From the NCBI GenBank assembly GCA_038257535.1, contig JBBSJE010000001.1, forward strand, positions 1 through 64,000: a stretch of DNA of 64,000 nucleotides, read 5' to 3'. The notes beneath the pieces are model-generated. The model did not search any database. It was given only the letters and a program-made list of their open reading frames with translations, and was not told the origin of the DNA. The position numbers and the translations under genes are program-made. Source of the stretch: JAGTJU01 sp038257535. Lineage in GTDB: Bacteria > Myxococcota_A > Polyangia > Fen-1088. Positions 16,478 to 25,695 of this stretch are shown here, in pieces. Each line of letters opens with the position of its first letter. Positions within the stretch are counted from its first letter, which is position 1.

Positions 16478-17368
16478 TTGACAAAGCGCTCACCTCACAT
16501 TTTGTGGTTTTTGGTCGCCTGCACGGTGCCCAACCCGGCCTACAACCTGCAAGGCCAAGAAGGGCGTGAGGCAGGGGAACCCTCGAATATGTCGGCGGTT
16601 GTGGACGCTCCCGTCGCCGTTGTGCCCTCCTCGGATCTGGGCCTTGTGTGCGTGGCCCCTGGGTGCTTGGCGCCGGGCCGTTTGCCGGGTCAGGTCGCGG
16701 GTTGGAGTTTCGACGATCCGGTACGATTGGGTGCGGAAATGGCAAATCGGCATACGGCTGTGCCCGAAGGGCGCATCACGACCACCGAGGGGCCATGCGG
16801 ACACAAGACCGCCGCTTTGTTCTCGGACACCGGATATTTTTCTGTGCCCCATAGCTCCGATTGGAATCTTGACTCGGGCTCGGTGGACTTATGGCTGCGG
16901 CTTCCAGCGGGTCTAGGGGACAGATTCTCGGGGGTGCTCACGCGCGACGCGAAGGAAACTCGTTTGCCAGGCCATTTCAGCTTGATATTGGATGGGGCCA
17001 AACGCTTTGGGATGCGCATCCAAGCGGCAGGCACGGTGGTGATGCTATGTTCCCATGCCACCTTGGTTGAAAACCAATGGCTGCATGTCGCTGTGAACTT
17101 CGGCGCTCCTGGCGCGGAGTTGTATGTGAACGGGCAGCGACAAATGGGCGTGGGAAGTTTTGGCGGTGAAGCCTGTGGGACCAACGCCCCTGCAGGCATT
17201 GCGGGCAACGCGAACCCTTGGGCGATCGGTGCTAACACCTGGTTTTCCCAAGAAGGCCAATCCGGGGGCGTGAGCGAAAAGTTTGTGGGTGGTGCCGTAG
17301 ATCATATTCGCATCACCTCGCAACGGCACGATTGGTCGCAGGTTCAAGCGTGTTTGCAGGCTCCCTAA
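16478..17368 (+). CDS. LamG/concanavalin-like lipoprotein
   Basis: A 296-residue exported protein. A strong GAGGAGG (16466-16472) sits five bases before the TTG at 16478, which I take as start; a GTG eight codons upstream would place the ribosome-binding site inside the gene. The signal peptide ends in the lipobox FLVAC. The domain from about residue 80 shows LamG/laminin-G features: GWSFDDPVRL, SVDLWLRLPAGLGDRFSGVLTR, QWLHVAVNF, ELYVNGQRQMG and DHIRITSQ. A role in glycan or ligand binding at the cell surface is likely; the target is unknown. It is divergent from the cyclophilin gene. Confidence 0.8.
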   Translation: MTKRSPHILWFLVACTVPNPAYNLQGQEGREAGEPSNMSAVVDAPVAVVPSSDLGLVCVAPGCLAPGRLPGQVAGWSFDDPVRLGAEMANRHTAVPEGRITTTEGPCGHKTAALFSDTGYFSVPHSSDWNLDSGSVDLWLRLPAGLGDRFSGVLTRDAKETRLPGHFSLILDGAKRFGMRIQAAGTVVMLCSHATLVENQWLHVAVNFGAPGAELYVNGQRQMGVGSFGGEACGTNAPAGIAGNANPWAIGANTWFSQEGQSGGVSEKFVGGAVDHIRITSQRHDWSQVQACLQAP

Positions 17369-17380
17369 ATTAGGGCGGCT

Positions 17381-19186
17381 TTAGGGCGGCTTAGGGGTGG
17401 GTGCCGTATTCGTTCTCTGCTCGCACACCCGCAGGCATGGCTGATACGCAGGTTCAAACGCCAAACAGGATCGGCAGTGCTTGGTCACCTGCTCAGCATT
17501 GTTGGCGGCCCGGGCCGTCTCGACGGCCAAGACATGAAACCTCGGCACGCCCGGCACTCTACCGAGGAGTTGATTGTAAAGCGTCAGCGCGTCGTCAAAG
17601 CGATTTTCGTGTTTTGCCCAGGCCGCTTCCAAAAGCGTGGTTGAGGGATGCTGCGGCGCCAATTGTTTTGCCATCTGCAAACGGCGTGTCACTTCTGGTA
17701 TGTCGGATCTTGCCAAGGCAAGATCACCCATCACCGCCTGCATTTGCACCTGCTGAGGGTCATACTTCAACGAACGCCGCGCGGCGACCTCGGCCTCGTG
17801 TAAACGCCCCAAGGCCTGCAAACTGACAGCGCGGCGGCCATGAATCTCTGCATTGTCGCGCCCCAACTCAAAGGCTTTGTCGCAGGCGTGCAGCGCTTGT
17901 TCATATTGGCCAAGCTGCAACGCCGACAAACAGAAATTGGATTGGGCCAAGGAAGCTCGCGGCTCGGCTTGTACGCCGTACCTCCATAGCGCGTGGTCGC
18001 TGCGCCAAACCTCCTGCTCGAACCACACCCCCAAGCACAGAATCGTCATGACCGCGGCGGCGGGAATCAGCACGATGCGCACCGAAAATCGTTGCAGCAA
18101 GCGCTCGCCCACTTCACCTGCGGCCAGCGCCAACCCCACCGTTGACACCAACACAAATCGATCGGCCAGATCGGCCCACAAGGGCACCAGATGCAGCACC
18201 GGCACGAGCGCCATGACAAACCAAGCTAACCAGAGCGCGAGTCCTCCTGGCGGCGTGTGTTGTTTGTCAGTTCGCCGCAACAGCCATGCGGCGAGCCCAA
18301 AGCCTATGTACATCAAAACCGCCCCGAGCCCTGAGGGCGTGGGCACCACGTAGCTGGGCTTGTGACCAAACGGCATGACCGCAATTTGCAGGTAGCCCAG
18401 CAACAGGGCGGGTGCCTCTTTGAGCCCGCGCTGAACGCTTTCCCACGTAATTGGCTCTTGGCCCATTTGCCCCACCACATGGGTACGCAAGGCCAAATAG
18501 GACGCAGCGACCAGCGCCAGCACCAGCAGCAGCGCGAATGACTGGCGCATGGATGCGGGCCGACGATGAAGCCACAGCAAAGCCAGCAGGCCAGGCCCCG
18601 TGATGGCCATTTCCTTAGCGGTCATGGCAAGCGCGAGGAAAATCACCGACGCTGCGGCCGCCAGCGCGAACCCCTTTGTGTTGACAAAGGCCCGCCAGCC
18701 ACAAATGAGGCCCAATAGCTCAAGATCGAGCGAGAGCAGGTCGCCCAATGCGGAGGGGTAAACCACCGGCTCCACATGGACCGGGAGAACCGCAAAGACG
18801 GCCGCGGCCATTAGGGCCGCACGCAGGCTGGGCAGAACGTGCCACCCCAGCGCGAACACTAGGCCGATGGCGGCGGCGTAAAGCAAGTAGTTGGCCAAGC
18901 GGAACACCAGCGGCGACGCGCCGAAGGCCCTCACCAGAGCGCGAAACGCCACGTTTCGCAGCGGACGGTAGATGCGTGTGTTGTAATCGGGACGGCTGGA
19001 GGTTGTGTCGCGATCCAAAAAGAACTTTGACAGCGGCGCGCCCTCAATCACGGCCGGGTTCTCGGCGATCTGAACGTAGTCATCTATGACAAAGGGAAAC
19101 GAAAGGCTCCTGGCGTAGAGCAGCCACACTGTGGCGATGATGGCAAGAAGCGCCGCCAGCACGGGGGCGCGAGGAAGGGCTGACAC
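17381..19186 (-). CDS. GT-C-type membrane protein with C-terminal TPR repeats
   Basis: A 601-residue membrane protein with about ten to eleven transmembrane helices over residues 1-385 and a soluble C-terminus of TPR units from about 410 (QSNFCLSALQLGQYEQALHACDKAFELG, then three to four more). An acidic FVIDDYVQI follows the first helix, in the position of the catalytic Asp of GT-C glycosyltransferases. The architecture resembles TMTC-type O-mannosyltransferases. It probably transfers a lipid-linked sugar to a protein or glycan on the periplasmic side; the substrate is unknown. Direct repeats of 11 bp (17370-17380, 17381-17391) span its stop codon. Confidence 0.78.
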   Translation of the reverse strand: MSALPRAPVLAALLAIIATVWLLYARSLSFPFVIDDYVQIAENPAVIEGAPLSKFFLDRDTTSSRPDYNTRIYRPLRNVAFRALVRAFGASPLVFRLANYLLYAAAIGLVFALGWHVLPSLRAALMAAAVFAVLPVHVEPVVYPSALGDLLSLDLELLGLICGWRAFVNTKGFALAAAASVIFLALAMTAKEMAITGPGLLALLWLHRRPASMRQSFALLLVLALVAASYLALRTHVVGQMGQEPITWESVQRGLKEAPALLLGYLQIAVMPFGHKPSYVVPTPSGLGAVLMYIGFGLAAWLLRRTDKQHTPPGGLALWLAWFVMALVPVLHLVPLWADLADRFVLVSTVGLALAAGEVGERLLQRFSVRIVLIPAAAVMTILCLGVWFEQEVWRSDHALWRYGVQAEPRASLAQSNFCLSALQLGQYEQALHACDKAFELGRDNAEIHGRRAVSLQALGRLHEAEVAARRSLKYDPQQVQMQAVMGDLALARSDIPEVTRRLQMAKQLAPQHPSTTLLEAAWAKHENRFDDALTLYNQLLGRVPGVPRFHVLAVETARAANNAEQVTKHCRSCLAFEPAYQPCLRVCEQRTNTAPTPKPP

Positions 19187-19246
19187 TTCGCCATCATAAA
19201 CGGCCGGCTACACCTCGCCAAATTGCACGGTTAAGGAGGGGCCGCC

Positions 19247-20956
19247 TCAAAGATCGCAGCGCACAGGACGTGGTGCGGGATAAATTAAGCGGGGGCGCGA
19301 AGGATCAAGAAGCACCTGCGGATCATAATCCTTGGGATTTGCGGCCAACACGCGGCCCATTTCGTCGCGCACGGGCGGCATTTCTTCCAAATTGAACTTG
19401 ATCCCTTTGAGGAGTCCATCGCCGCCGGTGGCCAAAAAGTCGGTGGTGAGCAGAATCAACCGCTTGTTCGCAGCGATCGGAGCCCCATCGTCTCGCAGCA
19501 GCCGTACCTCAAGCGCGTTGTTTTCACATCGCGCGCGAACCCGAAGGCCGGAGACGGAGAGGATACCCTTGTCACTTTGAAGGTTGCGACGAAACACGTC
19601 GGCAAGTTGTGCGGCCGTGATCTCGGCGGTGGCAAAGGTATTGTCGAACGGCATGGCCTCGTAAAGGTGCTCGTAGCGCATCGGGCCTTGCGGGATGTCC
19701 TGGCGCAGCCCACCGCCATTTGTGATGGCAACATGGGCGGCGGGGCGGGCGGCAAGCATCAGGTCGGTAAACAAGTTTCCCAGCGCCGACTCAACCTTGT
19801 AGGCGCGTGGAATGGTTGCGAGCGCTTGCGAGTTCAAGGGGCGCTCCGCCACTTGTTTCACGTGAGCAAGAGATCGGCTTATCAGGCGCGCCAACGTTTG
19901 GTCGGCCTGCACGGGACGTGCTTCATACGCCTTCGTCATGCAGGTTCCGGCCCGCGTGTCGGCGCAGATGTCTTGCGGAGGAAACAAGCGGTGACGAAGC
20001 ACCCGCTTGGTTTTGCGGTCCAAAACCAGATCCACCCGACCAAACGCGCGCCCGTAGGAATGGGCTTCTATGATGGGAATCCCCGCCGCTTCGTGGGCCA
20101 CGCCGGCATGGGTGTGGCCGGCCACGATGGCGTCAACCAATCGGGGCGGCAGAGCTTGCGCCACGTCGAAGATCTCTTTGTTGCCTACGCAAGACCTGAG
20201 ATCTTGGGGCGCCGAGAAATCGTGGCAAGCGGCTCCCGCGTGTGCCGCCACGATGATCACATGCGCGCCGCGGACGCGCAGTTCGCTCGCGTGTTGAGCG
20301 ATGGTGCTTGCCAGCGCTGATATCTTGAGCCCCGCGAAGTTGCGCGCCAACGTGGCCCGCGCGGTGTCCTGGGTGGTAACGCCGATCAGGCCCACTGTGA
20401 CGCCGTTGCGGGTGAACATGGCCGTGGCCGAGATGTTCTTGCCCTGCAAAATGCGGTTGGTGGCTTCCTCTTTCACATTGGCGGTGAGAAATGGAAACCG
20501 CGCCTGTCTGGCACGTGCTTTGAGGGCGCCTCGGGGATCGTCTGCGGCGGCAAGCGGAGCTGCGGCTGGGCCTTCGGGGCCGAAATCGAACTCATGGTTG
20601 CCAATCGCTGCGGCGTCGTAGCCTAAGTGGTTGTAGGCCTCCACCACCACTTGGCCTTCGCCCAAGTTCGAGGCCAGGGTGCCCTGGAACATGTCTCCCC
20701 CGTCCAACAGGACAACGGCGCCATCCTTCTTGCGGGCCTCTCGCAGATTGTTCAAATAGCCGCTGAACCAAGCTAAGTGATCGATATGGCCATGCAGATC
20801 GTTGGTGCCCACAACCGACAGCACAAAGCTGCTGGGCTGATTTGCGCGCGGCCCGCCCTGCGCACAGGCCGCAAGAGCCAGGCCATACACTAACGGCAGC
20901 AATGGCTGAGTCCACCGCGCCCCCGTTGTAGTCAGCGTTGGTTTTTGGGTTGCCAC
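19247..20956 (-). CDS. 5'-nucleotidase/metallophosphatase (UshA-like) lipoprotein
   Basis: Periplasmic nucleotide or phosphoester hydrolase. The N-terminal calcineurin-like domain carries the metal motifs GTNDLHGH, LLDGGDMFQG, AIGNHEFDFG, a His in AAHAG and GHTHAG. The C-terminal 5'-nucleotidase domain follows (NSQALATIPRAYKVESALGNLFTDL, ITNGGGLRQDI). A lipobox-like LALAAC shows export and anchoring. I place the start at the GTG at 20956; an ATG at 21034 would add 26 polar residues before the signal sequence. The gene is divergent from the OmpA-like gene. Confidence 0.88.
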   Translation of the reverse strand: MATQKPTLTTTGARWTQPLLPLVYGLALAACAQGGPRANQPSSFVLSVVGTNDLHGHIDHLAWFSGYLNNLREARKKDGAVVLLDGGDMFQGTLASNLGEGQVVVEAYNHLGYDAAAIGNHEFDFGPEGPAAAPLAAADDPRGALKARARQARFPFLTANVKEEATNRILQGKNISATAMFTRNGVTVGLIGVTTQDTARATLARNFAGLKISALASTIAQHASELRVRGAHVIIVAAHAGAACHDFSAPQDLRSCVGNKEIFDVAQALPPRLVDAIVAGHTHAGVAHEAAGIPIIEAHSYGRAFGRVDLVLDRKTKRVLRHRLFPPQDICADTRAGTCMTKAYEARPVQADQTLARLISRSLAHVKQVAERPLNSQALATIPRAYKVESALGNLFTDLMLAARPAAHVAITNGGGLRQDIPQGPMRYEHLYEAMPFDNTFATAEITAAQLADVFRRNLQSDKGILSVSGLRVRARCENNALEVRLLRDDGAPIAANKRLILLTTDFLATGGDGLLKGIKFNLEEMPPVRDEMGRVLAANPKDYDPQVLLDPSRPRLIYPAPRPVRCDL

Positions 20957-21114
20957 AAGCGCGGATCTTCGTTGATCACTGTACGTTAGTCTAGTTTGCA
21001 AATCGAAACGTTTTGCGCCGGCCCGCATGATCATGGGGGTTTTCGTGAAGAATACTTCCGCATGGCGGCGACATCGTTATACTGGGGCCTCCTTAAGCCA
21101 TTGGAGAATTTGAA

Positions 21115-22548
21115 ATGCAGCGAAGCACGAAAACCACAATCTTCTTGAGTGCCACCTGCGGCGTGCTCTTAAGCGGGGCCTCGATGGGATGGGCTCAAGA
21201 AGCCGCCCCTGACGACACCAGCGCCGCGCTTTCGGGGCCACAGTTTGAAGCCGGAATTTTTGGCGGGTACCACATCTTTGGTCGCGACCTAGAGCTGGGG
21301 GTTCCCGACACGCCAGGGCGCGCGCCGAAAGACAGCTTTCAGTTCGGTGTCCGCTTGGCGTTCAATTACTTGCCTTGGCTGGGGCTCGAAGCCGAAGCCT
21401 CAGGCCTTCCCACCAAAGACCGCGCCCAAGAGATCGACACTTCCATTGCCATTTACCGCCTCCAATTGTTGGCTCACGTGGCGCAGTGGGGTGACGTCCG
21501 CCCCTTCGTCCTGGCCGGTGTGAATTTGGCCCAGGTGCTATCCACCAAAGGCAGCCCAGCCCTGGGTGGAATTGAGTATGAAGACGTTGATGGCGGCTTT
21601 CACGTTGGCGCCGGTATCAAATGGGACCTCACGCGACACTTGTTGGCGCGTTTGGACTCGCGGATCTCGTGGCTGCCCGATTGGCACGACAAGGGGCTGA
21701 CCCCAAGCTTTGAGTTTCTGGCTGGCCTTGGCGTAAAACTGGGTGGCAATCCTGCCGGCCCCCCACCGCCCCCACCAGCCCCCACGGATACGGATGGCGA
21801 TGGCATTTTGGATCCAGACGATCAATGCCCCAACGAGGCCGAGGATGTGGACGGCTTTCAGGATGAAGATGGCTGCCCCGATCTCGACAACGACGGCGAT
21901 GGCATTCCCGACGCCACCGACAAGTGTCCCAACGAAGCCGAGACGGTCAATGAGGTTGACGACGAAGACGGCTGCCCAGAAACCGACGAGGACGGCGACG
22001 GCATCTTCGGATCCGCCGACAAATGCCCCACCGAAGCTGAGGACGTTGACGGCTTCCAGGATGAAGACGGCTGCCCCGATCCTGACAACGACGGTGACGG
22101 TGTGCTCGACGCCAATGACAAATGCCCCACCGAAATGGAAACTCCCAATGGGTTCGAGGACAACGATGGTTGCCCTGACGAGTTGCCCAAAGAGGTGCAG
22201 AAGTTTACAGGCGTGATTCAGGGCATTCAGTTCAAGAAGAACTCTGCCGCCATTGTGAAGCGTTCGTTCAAGGTGTTGGCCGGCGCTGTCAAGGTTCTTA
22301 AGAACTACCCGGATCTGCGCATTGGAATCGCTGGGCACACGTCTTCGGAAGGCGCCCACGACTTCAACGTGAAGCTGTCGCAAGATCGCGCTGACTCCGT
22401 GAAGGAGTACTTGGTCTCGGCGGGGGTGGATCCCGGTCGCGTTGAGACCATTGGCTACGGGCCAGATCAACCGATGGCGCCCAACGCCACCCGTAAGGGG
22501 CGTGAGCAAAACCGACGCATTGAGTTCAAGCTGCTTGGTAGCAAGTAA
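21115..22548 (+). CDS. OmpA-family outer-membrane protein with thrombospondin type 3 repeats
   Basis: A 477-residue envelope protein. The signal peptide is cleaved near MGWAQEAA. Residues 35-210 form an OmpA-type beta-barrel ending in a Pro-rich hinge. Four 33-residue calcium-binding TSP3 repeats follow (225-356, pattern DxDGDGxxDxxDxC). The OmpA/MotB peptidoglycan-binding domain occupies about 365-475, with NSAAIVKRS, IAGHTSSEG, LSQDRADSVKEYL and NRRIEF. It links the outer membrane to the cell wall. Repeat three has Gly where the others have the third Asp. The gene ends in a strong terminator. Confidence 0.93.
   Translation: MQRSTKTTIFLSATCGVLLSGASMGWAQEAAPDDTSAALSGPQFEAGIFGGYHIFGRDLELGVPDTPGRAPKDSFQFGVRLAFNYLPWLGLEAEASGLPTKDRAQEIDTSIAIYRLQLLAHVAQWGDVRPFVLAGVNLAQVLSTKGSPALGGIEYEDVDGGFHVGAGIKWDLTRHLLARLDSRISWLPDWHDKGLTPSFEFLAGLGVKLGGNPAGPPPPPPAPTDTDGDGILDPDDQCPNEAEDVDGFQDEDGCPDLDNDGDGIPDATDKCPNEAETVNEVDDEDGCPETDEDGDGIFGSADKCPTEAEDVDGFQDEDGCPDPDNDGDGVLDANDKCPTEMETPNGFEDNDGCPDELPKEVQKFTGVIQGIQFKKNSAAIVKRSFKVLAGAVKVLKNYPDLRIGIAGHTSSEGAHDFNVKLSQDRADSVKEYLVSAGVDPGRVETIGYGPDQPMAPNATRKGREQNRRIEFKLLGSK
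21787..22182 (+). repeat. Four tandem 99-bp repeats encoding TSP3 modules
   Basis: Four in-frame units of 33 codons each, every unit starting Asp-x-Asp-Gly-Asp-Gly and ending Asp-Gly-Cys-Pro. Units 1 and 3 share identical AEDVDGFQDEDGCPD blocks. Confidence 0.9.
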
Positions 22549-22565
22549 GCCTCGATAGTCGATAA

Positions 22566-22599
22566 AAACGCCCCCAACACCATACTGTTGGGGGCGTTT
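22566..22599 (+). terminator. Strong intrinsic terminator after the OmpA-like gene
   Basis: A perfect 14-bp stem (22566-22579 with 22586-22599) with a 6-nt loop, preceded by A residues and followed by a broken T-run. It lies 17 bp after the stop codon. Confidence 0.85.
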
Positions 22600-22692
22600 G
22601 CTTTGTGCGAAGACGCACCCCTCAGATACTGATTGGGCTGGTTTTCGATAAGTCGGCTTGTTCTGGCGTGTTCTCGGGTGTAGTCATGCCCG

Positions 22693-25600
22693 ATGGCTCT
22701 GCGACGTCTTGTCTTGTTCTCAGTTTGGTTGTGTCTAGCGGGCTCTTGCGCGGCGCCGCGCACGGCGGCCCCACCGGCACAACAGCCACAGAATGAGCCC
22801 GTGGAACAGGCCCGCACGGAGGTGCCCGCCGAACCGCCCAAGCCCAATGGACGTCCCCCGGCCGCAACGCCTCCTTTGGCAGAATTGGGCGCTGACGTTA
22901 CGCACGAATTTGATGTGCCTGAGGGTTTGGAGGTTCGTGTGTGGGCCACCTCGCCCCAGTTTTACAACCCCACGAACATCGACATCGATGCGCAAGGGCG
23001 GATTTGGGTTACCGAAGGCGTCAACTACCGCCGCGGCCAGCGCAAATCGCAAGTGGGTGATGGATACCTTTACCATCCCAACGGCGATCGCGTGATGGTG
23101 CTGCAGGATGCCGATGGCGACGGCGTGGCGGATCGATCCAACGTCTTTGTTCAAGACAAGGATCTCACTTCGCCGCTGGGCATTGCGGTGCTGGGCGAGC
23201 AAGTGCTTGTGTCCTCCTCCCCAAGCGTTTTTGCCTACAAAGACACCACAGGAGATGGCTTTGCTGATCACAAAGAGGTGTTCCTTACCGGTTTCGGTGG
23301 GCATGACCATGACCACGCCGTGCACTCGTTTCGTGCGGGCCCAGACGGGCAGCTTTATTTCAATACGGGCAACGAGGGCCCGCATACGGTTACCGACAAA
23401 GCAGGCTTTACGCTTCGCAAATTGGACGACGATCCCCGGCCCGAGCCCCCTCGCAGCGACGATGGCCGCGCGTGGATCATGGGCATCGTGTCGCGCATCG
23501 GTGCAGATGCCAAAGGCATGCAGGTATTGGCTCACAACTTTCGTAACAATTACGAAGTGGCGCTCGATTCGTTCGGCACCATGTTTCAGAACGACAACGA
23601 TGACGATGGCAACGAGTCTTGCCGCTTTACCTACGTGATGGAGGGGGGCAACTACGGCTACGCGTCTCGCTACGGACAGCGCAATTGGCGCGTGGATGCG
23701 CGCTCCGATCAGGCCAAGCCCCTGGCGCACTGGCACCAGGAGGACCCTGGCGTGGTGCCGCCCACGGAAATCACAGGCGCCGGATCGCCCACAGGGCTTA
23801 CGATTTACGAAGGGGCCGTCCTGCCGCCCCGGTTCGTAGGCGCCGCATTGAACGCAGACGCAGGCCGCAGCGTCGTTTGGGCGCACATTCTGAAGCCAGA
23901 CGGTGCGGGCTACAAGTCCGTAGAGCGCATTGATTTCCTGAAAAGCAAGAACAGCCTGGGTGACAGAGCGCGATGGTTCCGCCCCAGCGACGTGGCTGTG
24001 GGGCCCGATGGCGCCGTTTACGTGTCCGACTGGTACGACGCCGTGGTGGGCGGACACGCCATGCTTGATGGCATAGGCGGGGGCCGCATTCTTCGGATTG
24101 CCCCCAAAGGCTTCAAATCCAACATTCCGCCCGTTGATCTGAAAACCACGGAGTGTCAGCTGGCCACGCTGGGCAGTGCGGCCGTGAACGTTCGTTATTT
24201 GGGCTGGCAGGCTTTGCACGCCCAAGGGGACGCGGTGGTGCCTGCCTTGTCACGCGTGCTGGCGGATCGCAAAGTGGATCGCCGCCAGCGCGCCCGTGTG
24301 ATCTGGGTGCTGGCGGCTGCGGGCCCCGCAGGCCGCGCTCAGGTGCAAAAAGCTCTGAAAGACGGTGACGTTGACCTGCGAATAACAGCGTTGCGCGCTT
24401 TGCGCCCGCACGTAGGCGATCCGCTGCCCCTGCTTCGCCAGATGGCGAAAGATTCCTCACCTGCGGTTCGTAGAGAGGTTGCCCTGGCTTTGCGTGATGT
24501 GCCTGCCAAAGACGCACTTCCCCTGCTGGTGCCTTTGGCCAAGCGTCACGACGGCAAAGACCGTCTCTATTTGGAGGCCCTGGGCATAGGCGCCGAAGGC
24601 AAAGAGGATGAGCTGTGGGCACAACTTGGCATCGCCAGGACCCCGGCGTTGAAGTGGAACAAGGCCCAGGTCGACTTGACCTGGCGCTTGCATCCGGTGG
24701 CCGCCGTGGCAGCGCTGCAAACCCGGGCGCGGGCCACGAGCCTTGACGCCGCCGAGCGCGATCGCGCCGTCGTGGCGTTGGCGTTCATTCCGCACGCCGA
24801 CGCCGTTCAGGCGATGATGGCGCTGTCGGAAGACAAAGATCCAACCCAGTCCAAAGTGGGGGCTCTGGCGCTTCGCTTGGCGCTTGCGCGTTCCGACGCC
24901 GAGTGGAAAACCTATGGCGTGGCCGAACGCATCCGCGAACTTGCGGGCGCATCGAAGAAAGCGCAAACCGATCCTAAAGTGGAACAACTAAAGGCGGCGT
25001 TCAACAAGCCAGGCGCCAACCAAGCCGAAATTGGGCAAGAATTGGCACTTTCTACCGAAGGCGGGCAATTCCTTTTGGGGCTGGCGTCGTCAGGAAATTT
25101 GAAGCCGGACGTGGCCGAGGCCGTGTCAGAGGCGATCTTCCGTAACCCTGACCTTGGCGTTCGTGCGCTGGCGAGCAAGCACTTCAAACGTCCCGCGTTC
25201 GACGGCGTTGAATTTCCTCCCGTGACCGAATTGTTGGCCATGAAGGGAGATCCGGCGCGGGGGCGTGAGGTGTTCTTTGGTCCCACCGCTGCTTGTGCCA
25301 GCTGCCATGAATGGGGAAAACAAGGTCGAAACGTTGGCCCTGCGCTCAGTCGCATCAGTGAGAAGTTGCCCCGCGCCGCGCTCTACGACGCGATTTTGAA
25401 TCCTTCTGCGGGCATCGCGTTCGGCTACCAGCCTTACGTGGTGGTAACCAAGGACGAATCCACTTACACAGGCTTCATCGTTTCAGATGGTGAGGTGATG
25501 GTGCTCAAAGACGCCGCGGGACAAACGCAGTTCATTCCCGCCGCGCAGGTGGTTCAACGGCAGCGGCAAAATCTATCATTAATGCCTGACAACATCGCCT

Positions 25601-25695
25601 TGGGCATGAAACCCCAAGACCTTGTGGATCTGGTTGAGTTTCTGGCCACCTCCAACCCCGACACCAAGGTTGCCAACAGGCGCGCCAAGAAGTGA
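22693..25695 (+). CDS. PVC-type haem-binding lipoprotein (beta-propeller, HEAT-like repeats, cytochrome c)
   Basis: A 1000-residue exported protein. The signal ends in the lipobox LAGSC, followed by a Pro-rich linker. Residues about 70-480 form a beta-propeller like those of membrane-bound dehydrogenases and sorbosone/glucose dehydrogenases (TNIDIDAQGRIWVTEG, RPSDVAVGPDGAVYVSDWYD). HEAT-like repeats span about 485-780. The C-terminal putative haem-binding domain has Cys868-Ala-Ser-Cys871-His872 (TIGR02603 type). Such proteins are numerous in planctomycetes. The 4-bp GTGA overlap with the following sugar-isomerase-like gene indicates co-translation and perhaps a shared saccharide substrate. 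Confidence 0.88.
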   Translation: MALRRLVLFSVWLCLAGSCAAPRTAAPPAQQPQNEPVEQARTEVPAEPPKPNGRPPAATPPLAELGADVTHEFDVPEGLEVRVWATSPQFYNPTNIDIDAQGRIWVTEGVNYRRGQRKSQVGDGYLYHPNGDRVMVLQDADGDGVADRSNVFVQDKDLTSPLGIAVLGEQVLVSSSPSVFAYKDTTGDGFADHKEVFLTGFGGHDHDHAVHSFRAGPDGQLYFNTGNEGPHTVTDKAGFTLRKLDDDPRPEPPRSDDGRAWIMGIVSRIGADAKGMQVLAHNFRNNYEVALDSFGTMFQNDNDDDGNESCRFTYVMEGGNYGYASRYGQRNWRVDARSDQAKPLAHWHQEDPGVVPPTEITGAGSPTGLTIYEGAVLPPRFVGAALNADAGRSVVWAHILKPDGAGYKSVERIDFLKSKNSLGDRARWFRPSDVAVGPDGAVYVSDWYDAVVGGHAMLDGIGGGRILRIAPKGFKSNIPPVDLKTTECQLATLGSAAVNVRYLGWQALHAQGDAVVPALSRVLADRKVDRRQRARVIWVLAAAGPAGRAQVQKALKDGDVDLRITALRALRPHVGDPLPLLRQMAKDSSPAVRREVALALRDVPAKDALPLLVPLAKRHDGKDRLYLEALGIGAEGKEDELWAQLGIARTPALKWNKAQVDLTWRLHPVAAVAALQTRARATSLDAAERDRAVVALAFIPHADAVQAMMALSEDKDPTQSKVGALALRLALARSDAEWKTYGVAERIRELAGASKKAQTDPKVEQLKAAFNKPGANQAEIGQELALSTEGGQFLLGLASSGNLKPDVAEAVSEAIFRNPDLGVRALASKHFKRPAFDGVEFPPVTELLAMKGDPARGREVFFGPTAACASCHEWGKQGRNVGPALSRISEKLPRAALYDAILNPSAGIAFGYQPYVVVTKDESTYTGFIVSDGEVMVLKDAAGQTQFIPAAQVVQRQRQNLSLMPDNIALGMKPQDLVDLVEFLATSNPDTKVANRRAKK

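Noticed and set aside
17370..17391. Two 11-bp direct repeats at convergent stop codons
   Set aside because: Too short and too GC-biased to be a mobile-element target duplication; probably chance or slippage.
21538..22509. 323-codon open frame antisense to the OmpA-like gene
   Set aside because: It mirrors the Asp/Gly repeats as Val/Ala/Ile strings and has no ribosome-binding site.
22735..24225. 496-codon open frame antisense to the PVC-type gene
   Set aside because: The plus-strand gene has a signal peptide, propeller motifs and CxxCH; the antisense frame has none.
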